9,559 nt of DNA from Parcubacteria group bacterium Athens0714_26 (GTDB lineage Bacteria; Patescibacteriota; Minisyncoccia; UBA6257; 02-FULL-45-10c): positions 1-9,559 of the forward strand of contig VMGU01000012.1 in the NCBI GenBank assembly GCA_007376745.1, in the 5' to 3' direction. The notes beneath the pieces are model-generated. The model did no database searches and had not been told where the DNA came from. It saw only the letters and a program-made list of their open reading frames with translations. Below, in pieces: positions 1 to 7,422 of this stretch (position 1 is its first letter; every line of letters starts with the position of its first letter). The position numbers were made by a program, and so were the translations under genes.

Positions 1-543
1 AAGCTTTCTTTTGGCTTCGTGCTTTTTAAGCTGATACTGGCGAAGCCCTAGAATTTCTTCTATCATTTCCCGGCGCTGTAACGGTATAGCTCTAACAAAA
101 AGATCGCTCTCACCCTGATTAATAATTGTGAGACCCTTAGTGCCAAGGCGCGCCTGGGCAAAAAAATCTATAATATCCTTTAATCTGACTTCTGATTTAT
201 TAAGAAAATAATGAGAATTGCCATCACGCTCAATCCGCCTCATAACAGACACCTCGGAAAAATCCACCGGGAAAAATCCCGATGAATTATCAAAGTTGAG
301 CGTGACCTGCGCCATACCCATTTGGGACCTATGATGAGTACCGGCGAAAATAAGATCTTCGGCTTTGGCGCCGCGAAGATTTTTCGCCTCGCGTTCACCT
401 AAAATCCATCTAATCGCGTCTATTATATTTGATTTGCCCGAGCCGTTTGGCCCAACAATGCCCACAATACCCCCGGGAAAATCTAAATTAACCTTTTGCG
501 CGAAAGATTTAAAACCTATAAGCTCTAAACGTTTAAGATACAT
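1..543 (-). CDS. smc: Chromosome segregation ATPase SMC, N-terminal part (cut by left edge)
   Basis: This is the N-terminal half of the SMC ATPase head, which organises and segregates the chromosome, normally as a dimer with ScpA/ScpB. 181 codons are visible, from an ATG at 543 to the left edge with no stop. The protein opens with MYLKRLELIGFKSF, the usual SMC start. It then has a Walker A GPNGSGKSN at residues 31-39, the following IIDAIRWILGE, an LRG..AEDLIFAG segment at 56-68, and a Q-loop region (INQGESD, Q143) before a run entering the coiled coil (REMIEEILGLRQY at about 158-170). The Walker B, signature motif and hinge lie outside the window. No Shine-Dalgarno precedes the ATG. The gene is divergent from efp with 63 bp between start codons. 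RecF/RecN/Rad50 are alternatives, but the opening motif and the LRG..AED segment fit SMC best. Confidence 0.93.
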   Translation of the reverse strand, partial: MYLKRLELIGFKSFAQKVNLDFPGGIVGIVGPNGSGKSNIIDAIRWILGEREAKNLRGAKAEDLIFAGTHHRSQMGMAQVTLNFDNSSGFFPVDFSEVSVMRRIERDGNSHYFLNKSEVRLKDIIDFFAQARLGTKGLTIINQGESDLFVRAIPLQRREMIEEILGLRQYQLKKHEAKRKL

Positions 544-554
544 ATTTGTTAAAA

Positions 555-563
555 ATTTTAGCA
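555..563 (-). promoter_or_regulatory. Candidate extended -10 promoter of smc
   Basis: Read on the minus strand this is TGC-TAAAAT, an extended -10 box (TGn plus 4-5 of 6 consensus bases) ending 11 nt before the smc ATG. There is no convincing -35 at 17 bp, as expected for extended -10 promoters. It predicts a leader of only about 4 nt. The site lies back to back with the efp promoter. It is a motif match only. Confidence 0.4.
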
Positions 564-570
564 CAAAACC

Positions 571-599
571 TTGCAATTTAAAACTTATTTTATTAGAAT
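571..599 (+). promoter_or_regulatory. Sigma70-type promoter of efp, predicting a leaderless mRNA
   Basis: The -35 is TTGCAA (571-576), the spacer is exactly 17 bp, and the -10 is TAGAAT (594-599). Seven bases (TCAAAAC) separate the -10 from the ATG at 607, so transcription should start at or within a base or two of the A of the start codon. This also rules out the in-frame TTG at 571 as the translation start, because that TTG is part of the -35 box. No Shine-Dalgarno is present. Confidence 0.65.
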
Positions 600-606
600 T
601 CAAAAC

Positions 607-1179
607 ATGCTTAACTACAACGAACTCAAGATTGGGACAATGTTTAAATTCGACGGCCAGCCGTATGAAGTTTTGGAATACGAATTTCTTAGAATGCAAC
701 AAAGAAAACCGGTCGCTAAAACCAGAATCAAAAATTTAATTACCGGCCAGGTTGTTGAAAGAAATTTCCACCAAAACGAGTCATTGGAAGAAATAGAGGT
801 TGAAAAAGAACCGATTACATATCTTTACAGTCATCGGGGAGAATTTTGGTTTTGCGAAAAAAACAATCCTAAAAACCGTTTTCAACTACCCGAAGCCAAA
901 TTGGGCATAGGCGCCAGATTTCTTAAACCGAACTCCGAGATTATCAGTAAAAAAATTAACGGCCAAATCTTAGGCGTTGATATTCCCGTAAAAATAGATT
1001 TAAAAATTACCGAAACTCCTCCGGGCGAACGCGGCAATACTGCCCAGGGCGGCACCAAAACCGCTACATTAGAAACCGGCGCGGAAGTGGCAGTCCCCTT
1101 ATTTATAAACACAGGTGATATTATACGCGTTAATACTCAGACTGGTCTTTATGTGGAAAGAGTTGAAAAAGCTAAATAA
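607..1179 (+). CDS. efp: Translation elongation factor P
   Basis: EF-P binds between the P and E sites of ribosomes stalled on polyproline and promotes peptide bond formation. The protein is 190 aa, the normal length. It has an N-terminal KOW-like domain (residues 1-65), a middle OB domain with the HRGEFWFCEKNNPKNRFQLP stretch, and a C-terminal OB domain carrying the family signature around PPGERGNTAQGGTKTATLETG, then VPLFINTGDIIRVNTQTGLYVERV. ATG 607 is chosen over the in-frame TTG 571 because the promoter overlaps the longer start and MLNYNELKIG is the usual family opening. The loop that holds the modified lysine in E. coli (PGKG, K34) reads MQQR here. An ungapped alignment puts Gln32 at the K34 position, so classical lysylation or rhamnosylation at that residue is not expected. 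The 3' end is only 8 bp from the convergent ATPase stop. Confidence 0.95.
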   Translation: MLNYNELKIGTMFKFDGQPYEVLEYEFLRMQQRKPVAKTRIKNLITGQVVERNFHQNESLEEIEVEKEPITYLYSHRGEFWFCEKNNPKNRFQLPEAKLGIGARFLKPNSEIISKKINGQILGVDIPVKIDLKITETPPGERGNTAQGGTKTATLETGAEVAVPLFINTGDIIRVNTQTGLYVERVEKAK

Positions 1180-1196
1180 ATTTAAAATTAGTTTTT
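1166..1196. terminator. Weak bidirectional terminator candidate between convergent genes
   Basis: AAAAAG-CTAA at 1166-1175 can pair with TTAG-TTTTT at 1188-1196, with one bulged G and a loop made of the intervening A/T-rich bases. A T-run follows the stem in both directions. The element overlaps the stop codons of both efp and the ATPase gene, which leaves no other room for a terminator. The stem is nearly all A/T, so the call is tentative. Confidence 0.3.
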
Positions 1197-2750
1197 ATCG
1201 TCGTTTCCTTCCTTGTTTTCGTCTCCTTCTTTGATGGTTTTATTTAAAGCGTTTTCAAGTGCCTTTCTTAAATCCGTCATATCAACTTTTTTGTTTTCTG
1301 GCCTATGTCGAATCGGATGCTGATACTGTTTTTCCGCCGATTCTCCCGTTACTTGCGGCTCCGTGTACGTATGACTTGAGGGCGTGTGCGTCGGTTTTAA
1401 AACAGAAGAAAGAGATTTTTCTTCACGATGCAATATTTTCTCATCCATCAACCTATTGCCCTCACCCGTCCATTCGCCGGCAATTTTTTCTTCCACAACT
1501 TCGCGCGGAACACTATAGTTATGCCGGCTGGATTCAATAATTAAATCCCTAAAATGTTCTTCCGGCAATTTGCTGGGCGCTATGGTCTGGGCCGAAAACG
1601 GGCGGGAAGAAACGCCGTCTATCATAAGCTTTATATAAAAACTATATTTGGGAAGATTAACAAAATCCTGCACCATAAAATCAGGCTGGAATTCTTTTTC
1701 CAGAAACTCCGCGTCCTCCGCGCCTATGCGAAATACAACCGTGGTGCCGACATTGCCGAAAATAGCGTCCCGCACGCGCGTGCTACTATCGGTAACCAGC
1801 TGACCGATATATTGATGCGCCAAAATCAGATCCAAACGGTATTTTCTGGCTTCGGATAAAATCGTGGCGAAAGAATCCGTGGCGAAGTTTTGAAACTCGT
1901 CTACGTACAAATAAAAATCCGTTCTGTCTTTTTCCAGAACATCAATCCTGCTCATAGCACCAAGCTGTAATTTCGTGATAATCAAGGCTCCAATAAGCGA
2001 TGAGTTGTCTTCGCCGATTCTTCCTTTGGATAAATTAAAAATCATTATCTTCTTTTCATCCATGGCTTTGCGCATATCAACGAACGAATGAGGCTGACCG
2101 AGAATGTTTCTAATCAAGGGATTTGTGACAAACTGGCCGACTTTATTCTGAATAGCCGCCGTAGCTTCGCTTTCCAACCTCTGCGTGTATTTGGCGAACT
2201 CATTCACCCAAAAACTTTTGACAACCGGGTCTTTAAGATTATCCACCACTTTTTTACGGTATTCCTTATCTGACAAAAGCCGCATAATACCGAGAAGTGT
2301 GGAACCGGGATATTCCAGAAGAGCCAACAGAGAATTATTTAAAATGTACTCCATTCGCGCGGACCAGACGTCAGGCCAGATTTTTTTGAACACCGCCATA
2401 ATGCCGGACGCCACCAGATGCCTGTATTCGGTGCCTATCTGTTCCAACGGGTTAAAAGCAATAGGATGTTCTATGTCCGCGGGATTAAAATAAATTACGT
2501 CATTAACGCGTTCCTGCGGAATAAAATCAAGAAGTTTTTCCGCCAACTCGCCGTGCGGGTCAATAATGCCCACGCCATGACCAGCCTTGATATCGGCAAT
2601 AATCATATTTTCCAAAAGAGTAGTTTTTCCCATACCGGTTTTACCAACCGCATACATATGGCGACGCCTGTCATCCGGCTTAATACCGAATCTTTTTTCC
2701 TCGTTTCTAAAATTAGTCTGTCCTAAAATTGTTATTTCATTATTATTCAT
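1188..2750 (-). CDS. TraG/VirD4-like (DUF87/TraD-type) AAA motor ATPase
   Basis: This is a 520-aa hexameric-type P-loop ATPase related to conjugative coupling proteins and HerA/FtsK-like DNA pumps. Visible motifs are Walker A GKTGMGKTT (residues 36-44), the family block GIIDPHGELAEKLL (61-74) then DVIYFNPAD (84-92), Walker B with catalytic pair LYVDEF (D284, E285), and AHQYIGQL (311-318). A VRDAIFGNVGTTVVFRIG stretch (326-343) follows, as is typical of VirD4/TraG enzymes. It has no N-terminal membrane segment: residues 1-30 run straight into the P-loop. The missing membrane part is supplied by the gene just upstream. The last ~110 residues are charged, Pro/Ser/Thr-rich and probably disordered, ending in a short helix around DLRKALENALNK. 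ATG 2750 is 36 nt after the upstream stop, with no Shine-Dalgarno. Whether it moves DNA or protein cannot be read from the sequence. Confidence 0.85.
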   Translation of the reverse strand: MNNNEITILGQTNFRNEEKRFGIKPDDRRRHMYAVGKTGMGKTTLLENMIIADIKAGHGVGIIDPHGELAEKLLDFIPQERVNDVIYFNPADIEHPIAFNPLEQIGTEYRHLVASGIMAVFKKIWPDVWSARMEYILNNSLLALLEYPGSTLLGIMRLLSDKEYRKKVVDNLKDPVVKSFWVNEFAKYTQRLESEATAAIQNKVGQFVTNPLIRNILGQPHSFVDMRKAMDEKKIMIFNLSKGRIGEDNSSLIGALIITKLQLGAMSRIDVLEKDRTDFYLYVDEFQNFATDSFATILSEARKYRLDLILAHQYIGQLVTDSSTRVRDAIFGNVGTTVVFRIGAEDAEFLEKEFQPDFMVQDFVNLPKYSFYIKLMIDGVSSRPFSAQTIAPSKLPEEHFRDLIIESSRHNYSVPREVVEEKIAGEWTGEGNRLMDEKILHREEKSLSSVLKPTHTPSSHTYTEPQVTGESAEKQYQHPIRHRPENKKVDMTDLRKALENALNKTIKEGDENKEGNDDKN

Positions 2751-2786
2751 AAAATCGTTTTAAATTAATAATTGAATCTTTTTACT

Positions 2787-4103
2787 CTATTCAACGGGTA
2801 ATCCCGGTGGCGGCTCGCCTTTTCTGGTGCCGACCCTATGCAATTTAGGAGCTTCAACAATGGTAAGCGGAAAATGGAAAACCGTGGCTAATTCTTCCGT
2901 ATTAAAAATGGTTAATTTCCGTTCATGTATCGGGAATCCAATGCCGGAAAACAATCTGTCTCTATACAACTGAAAAATTTTCCTTTTTCTGGAATAAAGT
3001 TTCTTTTTTCTAAACCAACTTCTGGTAGTAAATTTACTGCTGGTAATATAAGTCGTAGTATTACTATCCATTTTTAAAGTGTTCATATTCTGGGTACTAA
3101 ACTGCTTAAAAGCGCCGACTATCGCCGCCATATTGGCGCGGGTAAAACTGTTTTGCTTATCAATATAAATAAATCTAATTATAGTCTCAAAGCCGAACTT
3201 GGAAATTTTATTTTCAACGGCTTTCAAAACATCCGTCTCGCCGGGAGACAAACGCCCGGTTTTTTCCTTGTCGCTGGATTTTTCTTTTTCGGGCCAAGTA
3301 GGATGCTCAACCGCCGCCACGAAGAGATTTTTTATAAATACCGCAAGCCCGTCAAATAATTCACCGAAAAAGCCCGCTTTCTTTTTCTTTTCTCTTTGCA
3401 TCATTTTATCCCGCAAATCCTCGCCTTCTTTTTTCCACCCATCGCCCACCGGCTTTATTAAAAACTGTAGCCAAATCATTTCGTCTTCTTTAAGGCGGGA
3501 CATTACTTCGGTAATGGCGGAAATCGGGTCTAGTCTCCTTTCCTCGGTAAGAGTTTCAAAATACTCATAACTTTTTATGGGATAAGGATTTTCCTTTCCC
3601 AAAATAAAATCATTTCCCCATAAATCATAAATATCATTGGGGATAACCTCGGGCAACAAACTCGTATAATCTTCGGCCTGGTTAATTTCCGCGTCGGGAT
3701 ATTCGGCATAAATTGCCGATTCAATCAAATTGCGATTTATTTCCGGCACCCTGGCAAAAAAATGAACTTGACCGGCATTGCCAACCATTTCAAAACTGAA
3801 CCACAGCAAGGTTTCGCCTTTAAAAAAAACATCTTCCCAATCGGGATTCTTTACATAGATTGAATGGAGGGCCGAAAAAACGTTTTCCATGGCCTTAGGC
3901 GTTTTTAAAACTTCTTGCGGTATTTTAATCTCCAAAAGCACCCATTTGATTTTTTTTATAAATTCAACTTTTTTCTTCCACACCCGCAACTCAATAAAAA
4001 CAAAAAACAAAATAAGCGGCAGTAAAATCCACCAACTCACTGAAATAATTCGCAAGGCGATATTCCCTATCCCCAGAACCGCGTTCATTACTGTCTCAAG
4101 CAT
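2787..4103 (-). CDS. Membrane-anchored partner of the TraG/VirD4-like ATPase
   Basis: The protein is 438 aa with one strong N-terminal transmembrane segment (about residues 14-38, ISVSWWILLPLILFFVFIEL), then a mixed alpha/beta cytoplasmic region. A Lys-rich patch and hydrophobic amphipathic helix lie near 238-266, and a C-terminal domain spans about 290-420. The C-terminus, FNTEELATVFHFP followed by EAPKLHRVGTRKGEPPPGLP, resembles the segment that directly precedes the ATPase domain in single-chain conjugative/DUF87 ATPases of Gram-positives and archaea. With the next gene starting in the equivalent of the ATPase domain, the pair looks like one ancestral protein split in two; this is inference. 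The gene starts its own unit: a 17-bp-spaced promoter ends 7 nt before ATG 4103 and a terminator lies upstream of that. The stop is TAG. No enzymatic motif is visible. Confidence 0.75.
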   Translation of the reverse strand: MLETVMNAVLGIGNIALRIISVSWWILLPLILFFVFIELRVWKKKVEFIKKIKWVLLEIKIPQEVLKTPKAMENVFSALHSIYVKNPDWEDVFFKGETLLWFSFEMVGNAGQVHFFARVPEINRNLIESAIYAEYPDAEINQAEDYTSLLPEVIPNDIYDLWGNDFILGKENPYPIKSYEYFETLTEERRLDPISAITEVMSRLKEDEMIWLQFLIKPVGDGWKKEGEDLRDKMMQREKKKKAGFFGELFDGLAVFIKNLFVAAVEHPTWPEKEKSSDKEKTGRLSPGETDVLKAVENKISKFGFETIIRFIYIDKQNSFTRANMAAIVGAFKQFSTQNMNTLKMDSNTTTYITSSKFTTRSWFRKKKLYSRKRKIFQLYRDRLFSGIGFPIHERKLTIFNTEELATVFHFPLTIVEAPKLHRVGTRKGEPPPGLPVE

Positions 4104-4110
4104 ATACTTA

Positions 4111-4139
4111 ATTTTAAACTTCTTATGAATATTTTACAA
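4111..4139 (-). promoter_or_regulatory. Sigma70-type promoter of the membrane-protein/ATPase unit, predicting a leaderless mRNA
   Basis: On the minus strand the -35 is TTGTAA (4139-4134), the spacer is 17 bp, and the -10 is TAAAAT (4116-4111). Seven bases (TAAGTAT) then lead to the ATG at 4103. The geometry is identical to the efp promoter. There is no Shine-Dalgarno. Confidence 0.6.
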
Positions 4140-4162
4140 AATTGACCTTACCGGACCCTATG

Positions 4163-4197
4163 TAAAAACAAAGCGCTCCAATGGCTGTCGGAGCGCT
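4163..4197 (-). terminator. Rho-independent terminator of the secD-secF-regulator operon
   Basis: On the minus strand AGCGCTCC (4197-4190), a 10-base loop and GGAGCGCT (4179-4172) form a perfect 8-bp GC-rich stem followed by TTGTTTTTA. It begins 12 nt after the regulator's stop codon and precedes the promoter of the next leftward unit, so it separates the two operons cleanly. Confidence 0.88.
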
Positions 4198-4209
4198 GTT
4201 AAAAAACAA

Positions 4210-5253
4210 TTAGGCAATATTAATGGTATAGCACCCATTATCCAGACGCTTAAAATGCTTACGATTTTGAAGATTAACAAATATGGTATTTTTCTTTAAA
4301 ACTCTTTCTTTCAACACCAAGCCCAAAAGCTCCTTAGGAGTCATTGGCCCGTGTTCTTTTAACAAACGTTTCATAACTTCTTTGGTCGTGCCGGCTATAA
4401 GCCCGAAATCTTTAAGACCGTATATGCCGCGCCCAACCAAAACAAAACGACTGTCTTTTATTAATTCATTATGAACCGTTTGAGGATTGGCTATTTTGGC
4501 TCCGCCGCGAACTCCGTTAATCAGCTTGGCAATTTCCATAAAATGGATGGGTTTGTTTTGCTTTTTTATAACCAAATGCGCCCAATCGCGAACCGTCTTT
4601 GGATTGATTTCCGGCCAATGCGACAAGCCGAAATCGCCGTATTGATTGATATGAAACTTCTTGGATATAGAAAGATAATTCAACGCGACTAAATCCTTAA
4701 AATTACTGGGCTTAATGGCCTCGGTAAAAACCTGGTCAATATTATTCTGGGAAACAACGGTGCTTTTTTTATTCTCTAAAAACTTTATCAGCTTTTTGAT
4801 GAAGTCTACGGCTTTTTTCTTGTCTTGATTCTCTAAATACCAATAAGAATAAAATTCTTTGTCTTCCGTGAAATATTTAACCGCGCCCGAGAGACTCAAT
4901 AAAAATTTAACCTTATTATCAAAAGTGATTGAAGACGACTCTCCCAAAAGCATTTGAAGGTCCGCCAAAAGCAAAGTTTCTCTCCTGATACCTCCAAGAT
5001 TTTTTAAATGCTCCGAAACCTTATTGAGAAAATGACTCAAAACTCCTTCTTTAATCAAAAAACTAAGTTCTTTGATGGCCCCGGCCTCAATTTGCCTGAC
5101 TCTTTCTCTGGTAACGCCATATATCTTACCCAAGGCATCCAAAGTCATAACTTTACTGTCTTTTAAACCAAAACGTTTTTCTAAAATATCCCTTTGGCGA
5201 GGGTTTAAAATTCCTAATAATTTATTTGCTAACTGATTGATATTTAATTCCAT
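4210..5253 (-). CDS. Sigma-70 region 4 / HARE-HTH fusion transcription regulator
   Basis: This 347-aa DNA-binding protein is built from three recognisable parts. Residues 14-64 are a sigma-70 region 4 (NPRQRDILEKRFGL, then TLDALGKIYGVTRERVRQIEAGA), the helix-turn-helix that normally contacts the -35 box and the RNA polymerase beta flap. Residues ~65-210 are a helical linker I do not recognise. Residues ~219-286 look like a HARE-HTH domain (TVRDWAHLVIKKQNKPIHFMEIAKLI and FVLVGRGIYGLKDFG), the fold of the Firmicutes RNA polymerase delta subunit. Residues ~288-345 form another winged-helix-like segment. Sigma regions 2 and 3 are absent, so it cannot melt a promoter as a normal sigma factor would. 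It starts 40 nt after secF and is followed by the operon's terminator. It more likely modulates RNA polymerase or binds specific sites; its targets are unknown. ATG 5253 has no Shine-Dalgarno. Confidence 0.82.
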   Translation of the reverse strand: MELNINQLANKLLGILNPRQRDILEKRFGLKDSKVMTLDALGKIYGVTRERVRQIEAGAIKELSFLIKEGVLSHFLNKVSEHLKNLGGIRRETLLLADLQMLLGESSSITFDNKVKFLLSLSGAVKYFTEDKEFYSYWYLENQDKKKAVDFIKKLIKFLENKKSTVVSQNNIDQVFTEAIKPSNFKDLVALNYLSISKKFHINQYGDFGLSHWPEINPKTVRDWAHLVIKKQNKPIHFMEIAKLINGVRGGAKIANPQTVHNELIKDSRFVLVGRGIYGLKDFGLIAGTTKEVMKRLLKEHGPMTPKELLGLVLKERVLKKNTIFVNLQNRKHFKRLDNGCYTINIA

Positions 5254-5258
5254 AAAAC

Positions 5259-5267
5259 TTTATAACA
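5259..5267 (-). promoter_or_regulatory. Candidate extended -10 promoter for the sigma4/HARE-HTH gene
   Basis: On the minus strand this reads TGT-TATAAA (an extended -10 with 5 of 6 consensus bases), ending 5 nt before the ATG. There is no good -35. It could give the regulator its own, nearly leaderless transcript in addition to readthrough from secF. It is a motif match in A/T-rich sequence, so chance is a real possibility. Confidence 0.35.
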
Positions 5268-5293
5268 AATTAATATTTAAACTATACCATATT

Positions 5294-6178
5294 CTATTTC
5301 TTTTGTAAATAGGTAAGCAACGGGCTGGCCACGAATATTGAAGAATATGTGCCGATTACAGTACCGATTAAAATTAACAGAACAAAATAACTCAATGTAG
5401 CCGCTCCAAAAAGATACAGCGCGGTCAATACCAAAACTAACGTAAGAGAAGTATTAATGGAACGGACAAAAGTTTGATTAACGCTGATATTAATGATGTC
5501 TTCCAGTGTTTTGGATTTTTGAACGATTAAATTTTCGCGAATCCTGTCAAATACCACAATAGTATCATGCACCGAAAAACCTATAATAACCAGCAAAGCG
5601 ACGATGAAATTGGTATCAATTTCCATAATCCTATAATGGCCAAAAAAAGCGTAGAGTCCGGCCGGTATCAAGGCATCGTGAAACAAACACACCAAAGCGC
5701 TGAACCCGTATTTCCATGAACGAACCGGGTAAGAAACTTTCCTGAAAGCGAATGCCACATATAAAGAAATGCCAAAAAGAACCATAATAAAAGCGAGTAG
5801 CGCCTTATTGCGGAGCTCTTGACCGACAGTCGGACCTATGCTTTCAAATCGTAAGTCATCGGCGGCTCCAAATTTAGTTTGCAACTCTACCAGATATTCT
5901 TCGTGCTGCGCCTGCGCCAACTCGTTAGTGCGAATTAAAAACGTGGTATTGGAAGAATCCGCGGTGATAAGCACGGTATCCAGGCCTTTGGATTTAAAAT
6001 AACTTTCTAAGTCCCCCACCGACACCAATTTCTCCGTAAACCTTATCTGCCATAAAGTCCCGCCGGTAAAATCGATTCCCGGCCTAAAACCAAAAACCGC
6101 AATACTCACTGCCGCAAACACCATTAATGTAGCCGAAAAACCAATGAATAAATTTTTATATTTTATTAGATTAAACAT
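5294..6178 (-). CDS. secF: Protein translocase subunit SecF
   Basis: SecF, with SecD, uses the proton motive force to help pull secreted proteins through SecYEG on the outer face of the membrane. The 294-aa protein has the expected plan: TM1 at about 10-30, then FRPGIDFTGGT (31-41), a periplasmic/extracellular domain to about 112, GPTVGQELR (115-123), and five further membrane segments between 125 and 287. The SecF hallmark IGFSVHDTIVVFDRIREN is at 199-216 and NQTFVRSINTSLT at 234-246. It follows secD by 3 nt (TAA-AAT-ATG), so translation is probably coupled. A weak AGGA lies 11 nt before the ATG, inside the end of secD. The stop is TAG. Length is close to the usual ~300 aa. Confidence 0.96.
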   Translation of the reverse strand: MFNLIKYKNLFIGFSATLMVFAAVSIAVFGFRPGIDFTGGTLWQIRFTEKLVSVGDLESYFKSKGLDTVLITADSSNTTFLIRTNELAQAQHEEYLVELQTKFGAADDLRFESIGPTVGQELRNKALLAFIMVLFGISLYVAFAFRKVSYPVRSWKYGFSALVCLFHDALIPAGLYAFFGHYRIMEIDTNFIVALLVIIGFSVHDTIVVFDRIRENLIVQKSKTLEDIINISVNQTFVRSINTSLTLVLVLTALYLFGAATLSYFVLLILIGTVIGTYSSIFVASPLLTYLQKK

Positions 6179-6181
6179 ATT

Positions 6182-7414
6182 TTATTTTTTCCTGACATAA
6201 AAAAGCTTTAATAAATTTTCGGTGACAGTCAAGGCAGTAAACATACTCACTAAAACTCCTATTAATAACGTAAGGGCAAAACCCTTAACAAAACTTGAGG
6301 TGAGATTATATAAAATCAACGCGGTTAATATAGTAGTCAGGTTAGAATCGCGGATTGACGTCCAGGCGCGTCTGAAACCTTCGTTAAGGGCCACATCTTT
6401 TTCCAATCCCTTTTTGATTTCTTCTTTTGTCCTTTCAAATATTAAAATATTGGCGTCCACGGCCATGGCGATTGACAAGATAAAGCCGGCGATTCCGGAA
6501 AGAGTCATGGTCACGGAAAATAATTTAAACACTGACAAAGTTAAAGCAATATAAATAATGAGAGCGACGGCCGAGAAAAAACCCAGCCCTCTATAATATA
6601 AAAGCATAAAAAGAATCACCGCGAGCGTGCCTAAAATGCCCGCCCAGATGGTTTTTTGCAAAGAATCTTGGCCGAGTGAAGCGCTGATAGTCTGTTGGTT
6701 TATCATTTTTATCGGCGCCGGCAAAGCTCCGGCATTAAGCCGCTCCACTAATTGTTTGGCTTCTTTAACGTCGCTTATGCCGGTAATCTGGGCTCTACCG
6801 CCTGATATTGCTTCATTAACCCTGGCGATATTTATCGGCTGACCATCCAAAAAAATCGCGATTTGCTTGCCAACATTTTTGCCAGTCAAATCCTCAAATA
6901 TTTTTGCCCCTTCTTTATTAAACTGCAAGTCAACCTGCGACAAACCGACTTGACTGAAAGTAAGCTGGGCTCCGGTAATATACCGACCGGTTAACGCAGT
7001 TTCCTTAAATTGAGGCTTATTAACATCTGTTAAATCGGCTTCAGAAAAATACAAAAACGGAGTTTGACCGATTGTTTTGATTGCTTCGTTAATGTCTTTA
7101 ATCCCGGCCAATTCAACATTGAGCCGGTAAGTATCGCCTGCTTTAGAAATAGTTACCCGCGGTTCAGTGACGCCGAATAAATTAACTCTTTTTTCTATAA
7201 CATCCCTTAAGCCATTCATTACGCTATCTCTATCCGTAGCGGCAACTCCGCTTAAATCCGCTTCATAAACGAGATAGCTTCCTCCAACTAAATCTAAGCC
7301 TAAGCGCCAAGGTAAAAATTTCTTGGAAACAGAACTTTTGGGATAAACAAAAATAGCCGCCACCACAGCTAAAAGAATAATTCCAAAAAACATGGGCCAA
7401 CTTTTTCTTTTCAT
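6182..7414 (-). CDS. secD: Protein translocase subunit SecD
   Basis: This is the larger SecDF subunit. From ATG 7414 it is 410 aa, at the short end of the family. It has TM1 at about 8-24, then the conserved RLGLDLVGGSYLVYEAD, the P1 porter-like extracellular domain to about residue 245, and five membrane segments carrying SVTMTLSGIAGFILSIAMAV, the DANILIFER motif and GFRRAWTSIRDSNLTT. Asp in AVDANILIFER is the residue linked to proton flow in the family. An in-frame GTG at 7432 would add six residues (MLRFIS). I prefer ATG 7414: AAGG lies 9 nt upstream, MKRKSW gives a standard positively charged N-terminus, and a candidate promoter overlaps the GTG. It heads an operon with secF and the sigma4/HARE-HTH gene. 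No yajC is in the window. Confidence 0.95.
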   Translation of the reverse strand: MKRKSWPMFFGIILLAVVAAIFVYPKSSVSKKFLPWRLGLDLVGGSYLVYEADLSGVAATDRDSVMNGLRDVIEKRVNLFGVTEPRVTISKAGDTYRLNVELAGIKDINEAIKTIGQTPFLYFSEADLTDVNKPQFKETALTGRYITGAQLTFSQVGLSQVDLQFNKEGAKIFEDLTGKNVGKQIAIFLDGQPINIARVNEAISGGRAQITGISDVKEAKQLVERLNAGALPAPIKMINQQTISASLGQDSLQKTIWAGILGTLAVILFMLLYYRGLGFFSAVALIIYIALTLSVFKLFSVTMTLSGIAGFILSIAMAVDANILIFERTKEEIKKGLEKDVALNEGFRRAWTSIRDSNLTTILTALILYNLTSSFVKGFALTLLIGVLVSMFTALTVTENLLKLFYVRKK

Positions 7415-7422
7415 TGAAATAA

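Noticed and set aside
571..606. TTG-initiated 12-residue extension of EF-P
   Set aside because: The TTG is part of the -35 box of the efp promoter, and the extension does not match the family N-terminus.
365..739. 124-codon plus-strand open frame opposite smc and overlapping efp
   Set aside because: It overlaps the smc start on the other strand and efp in another frame, both clearly real, and its protein shows no family motifs.
882..1112. Minus-strand 76-codon frame inside efp
   Set aside because: Antisense shadow of a conserved gene with no promoter or Shine-Dalgarno.
1259..2726. Several plus-strand frames of 61-102 codons opposite the ATPase gene
   Set aside because: All lie antisense to a gene with intact Walker motifs and have no recognisable domains or start signals.
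1188..4103. Integrated conjugative element or prophage
   Set aside because: The ATPase is TraG-like, but no relaxase, integrase, att repeats or tRNA are present and the flanks are core genes.
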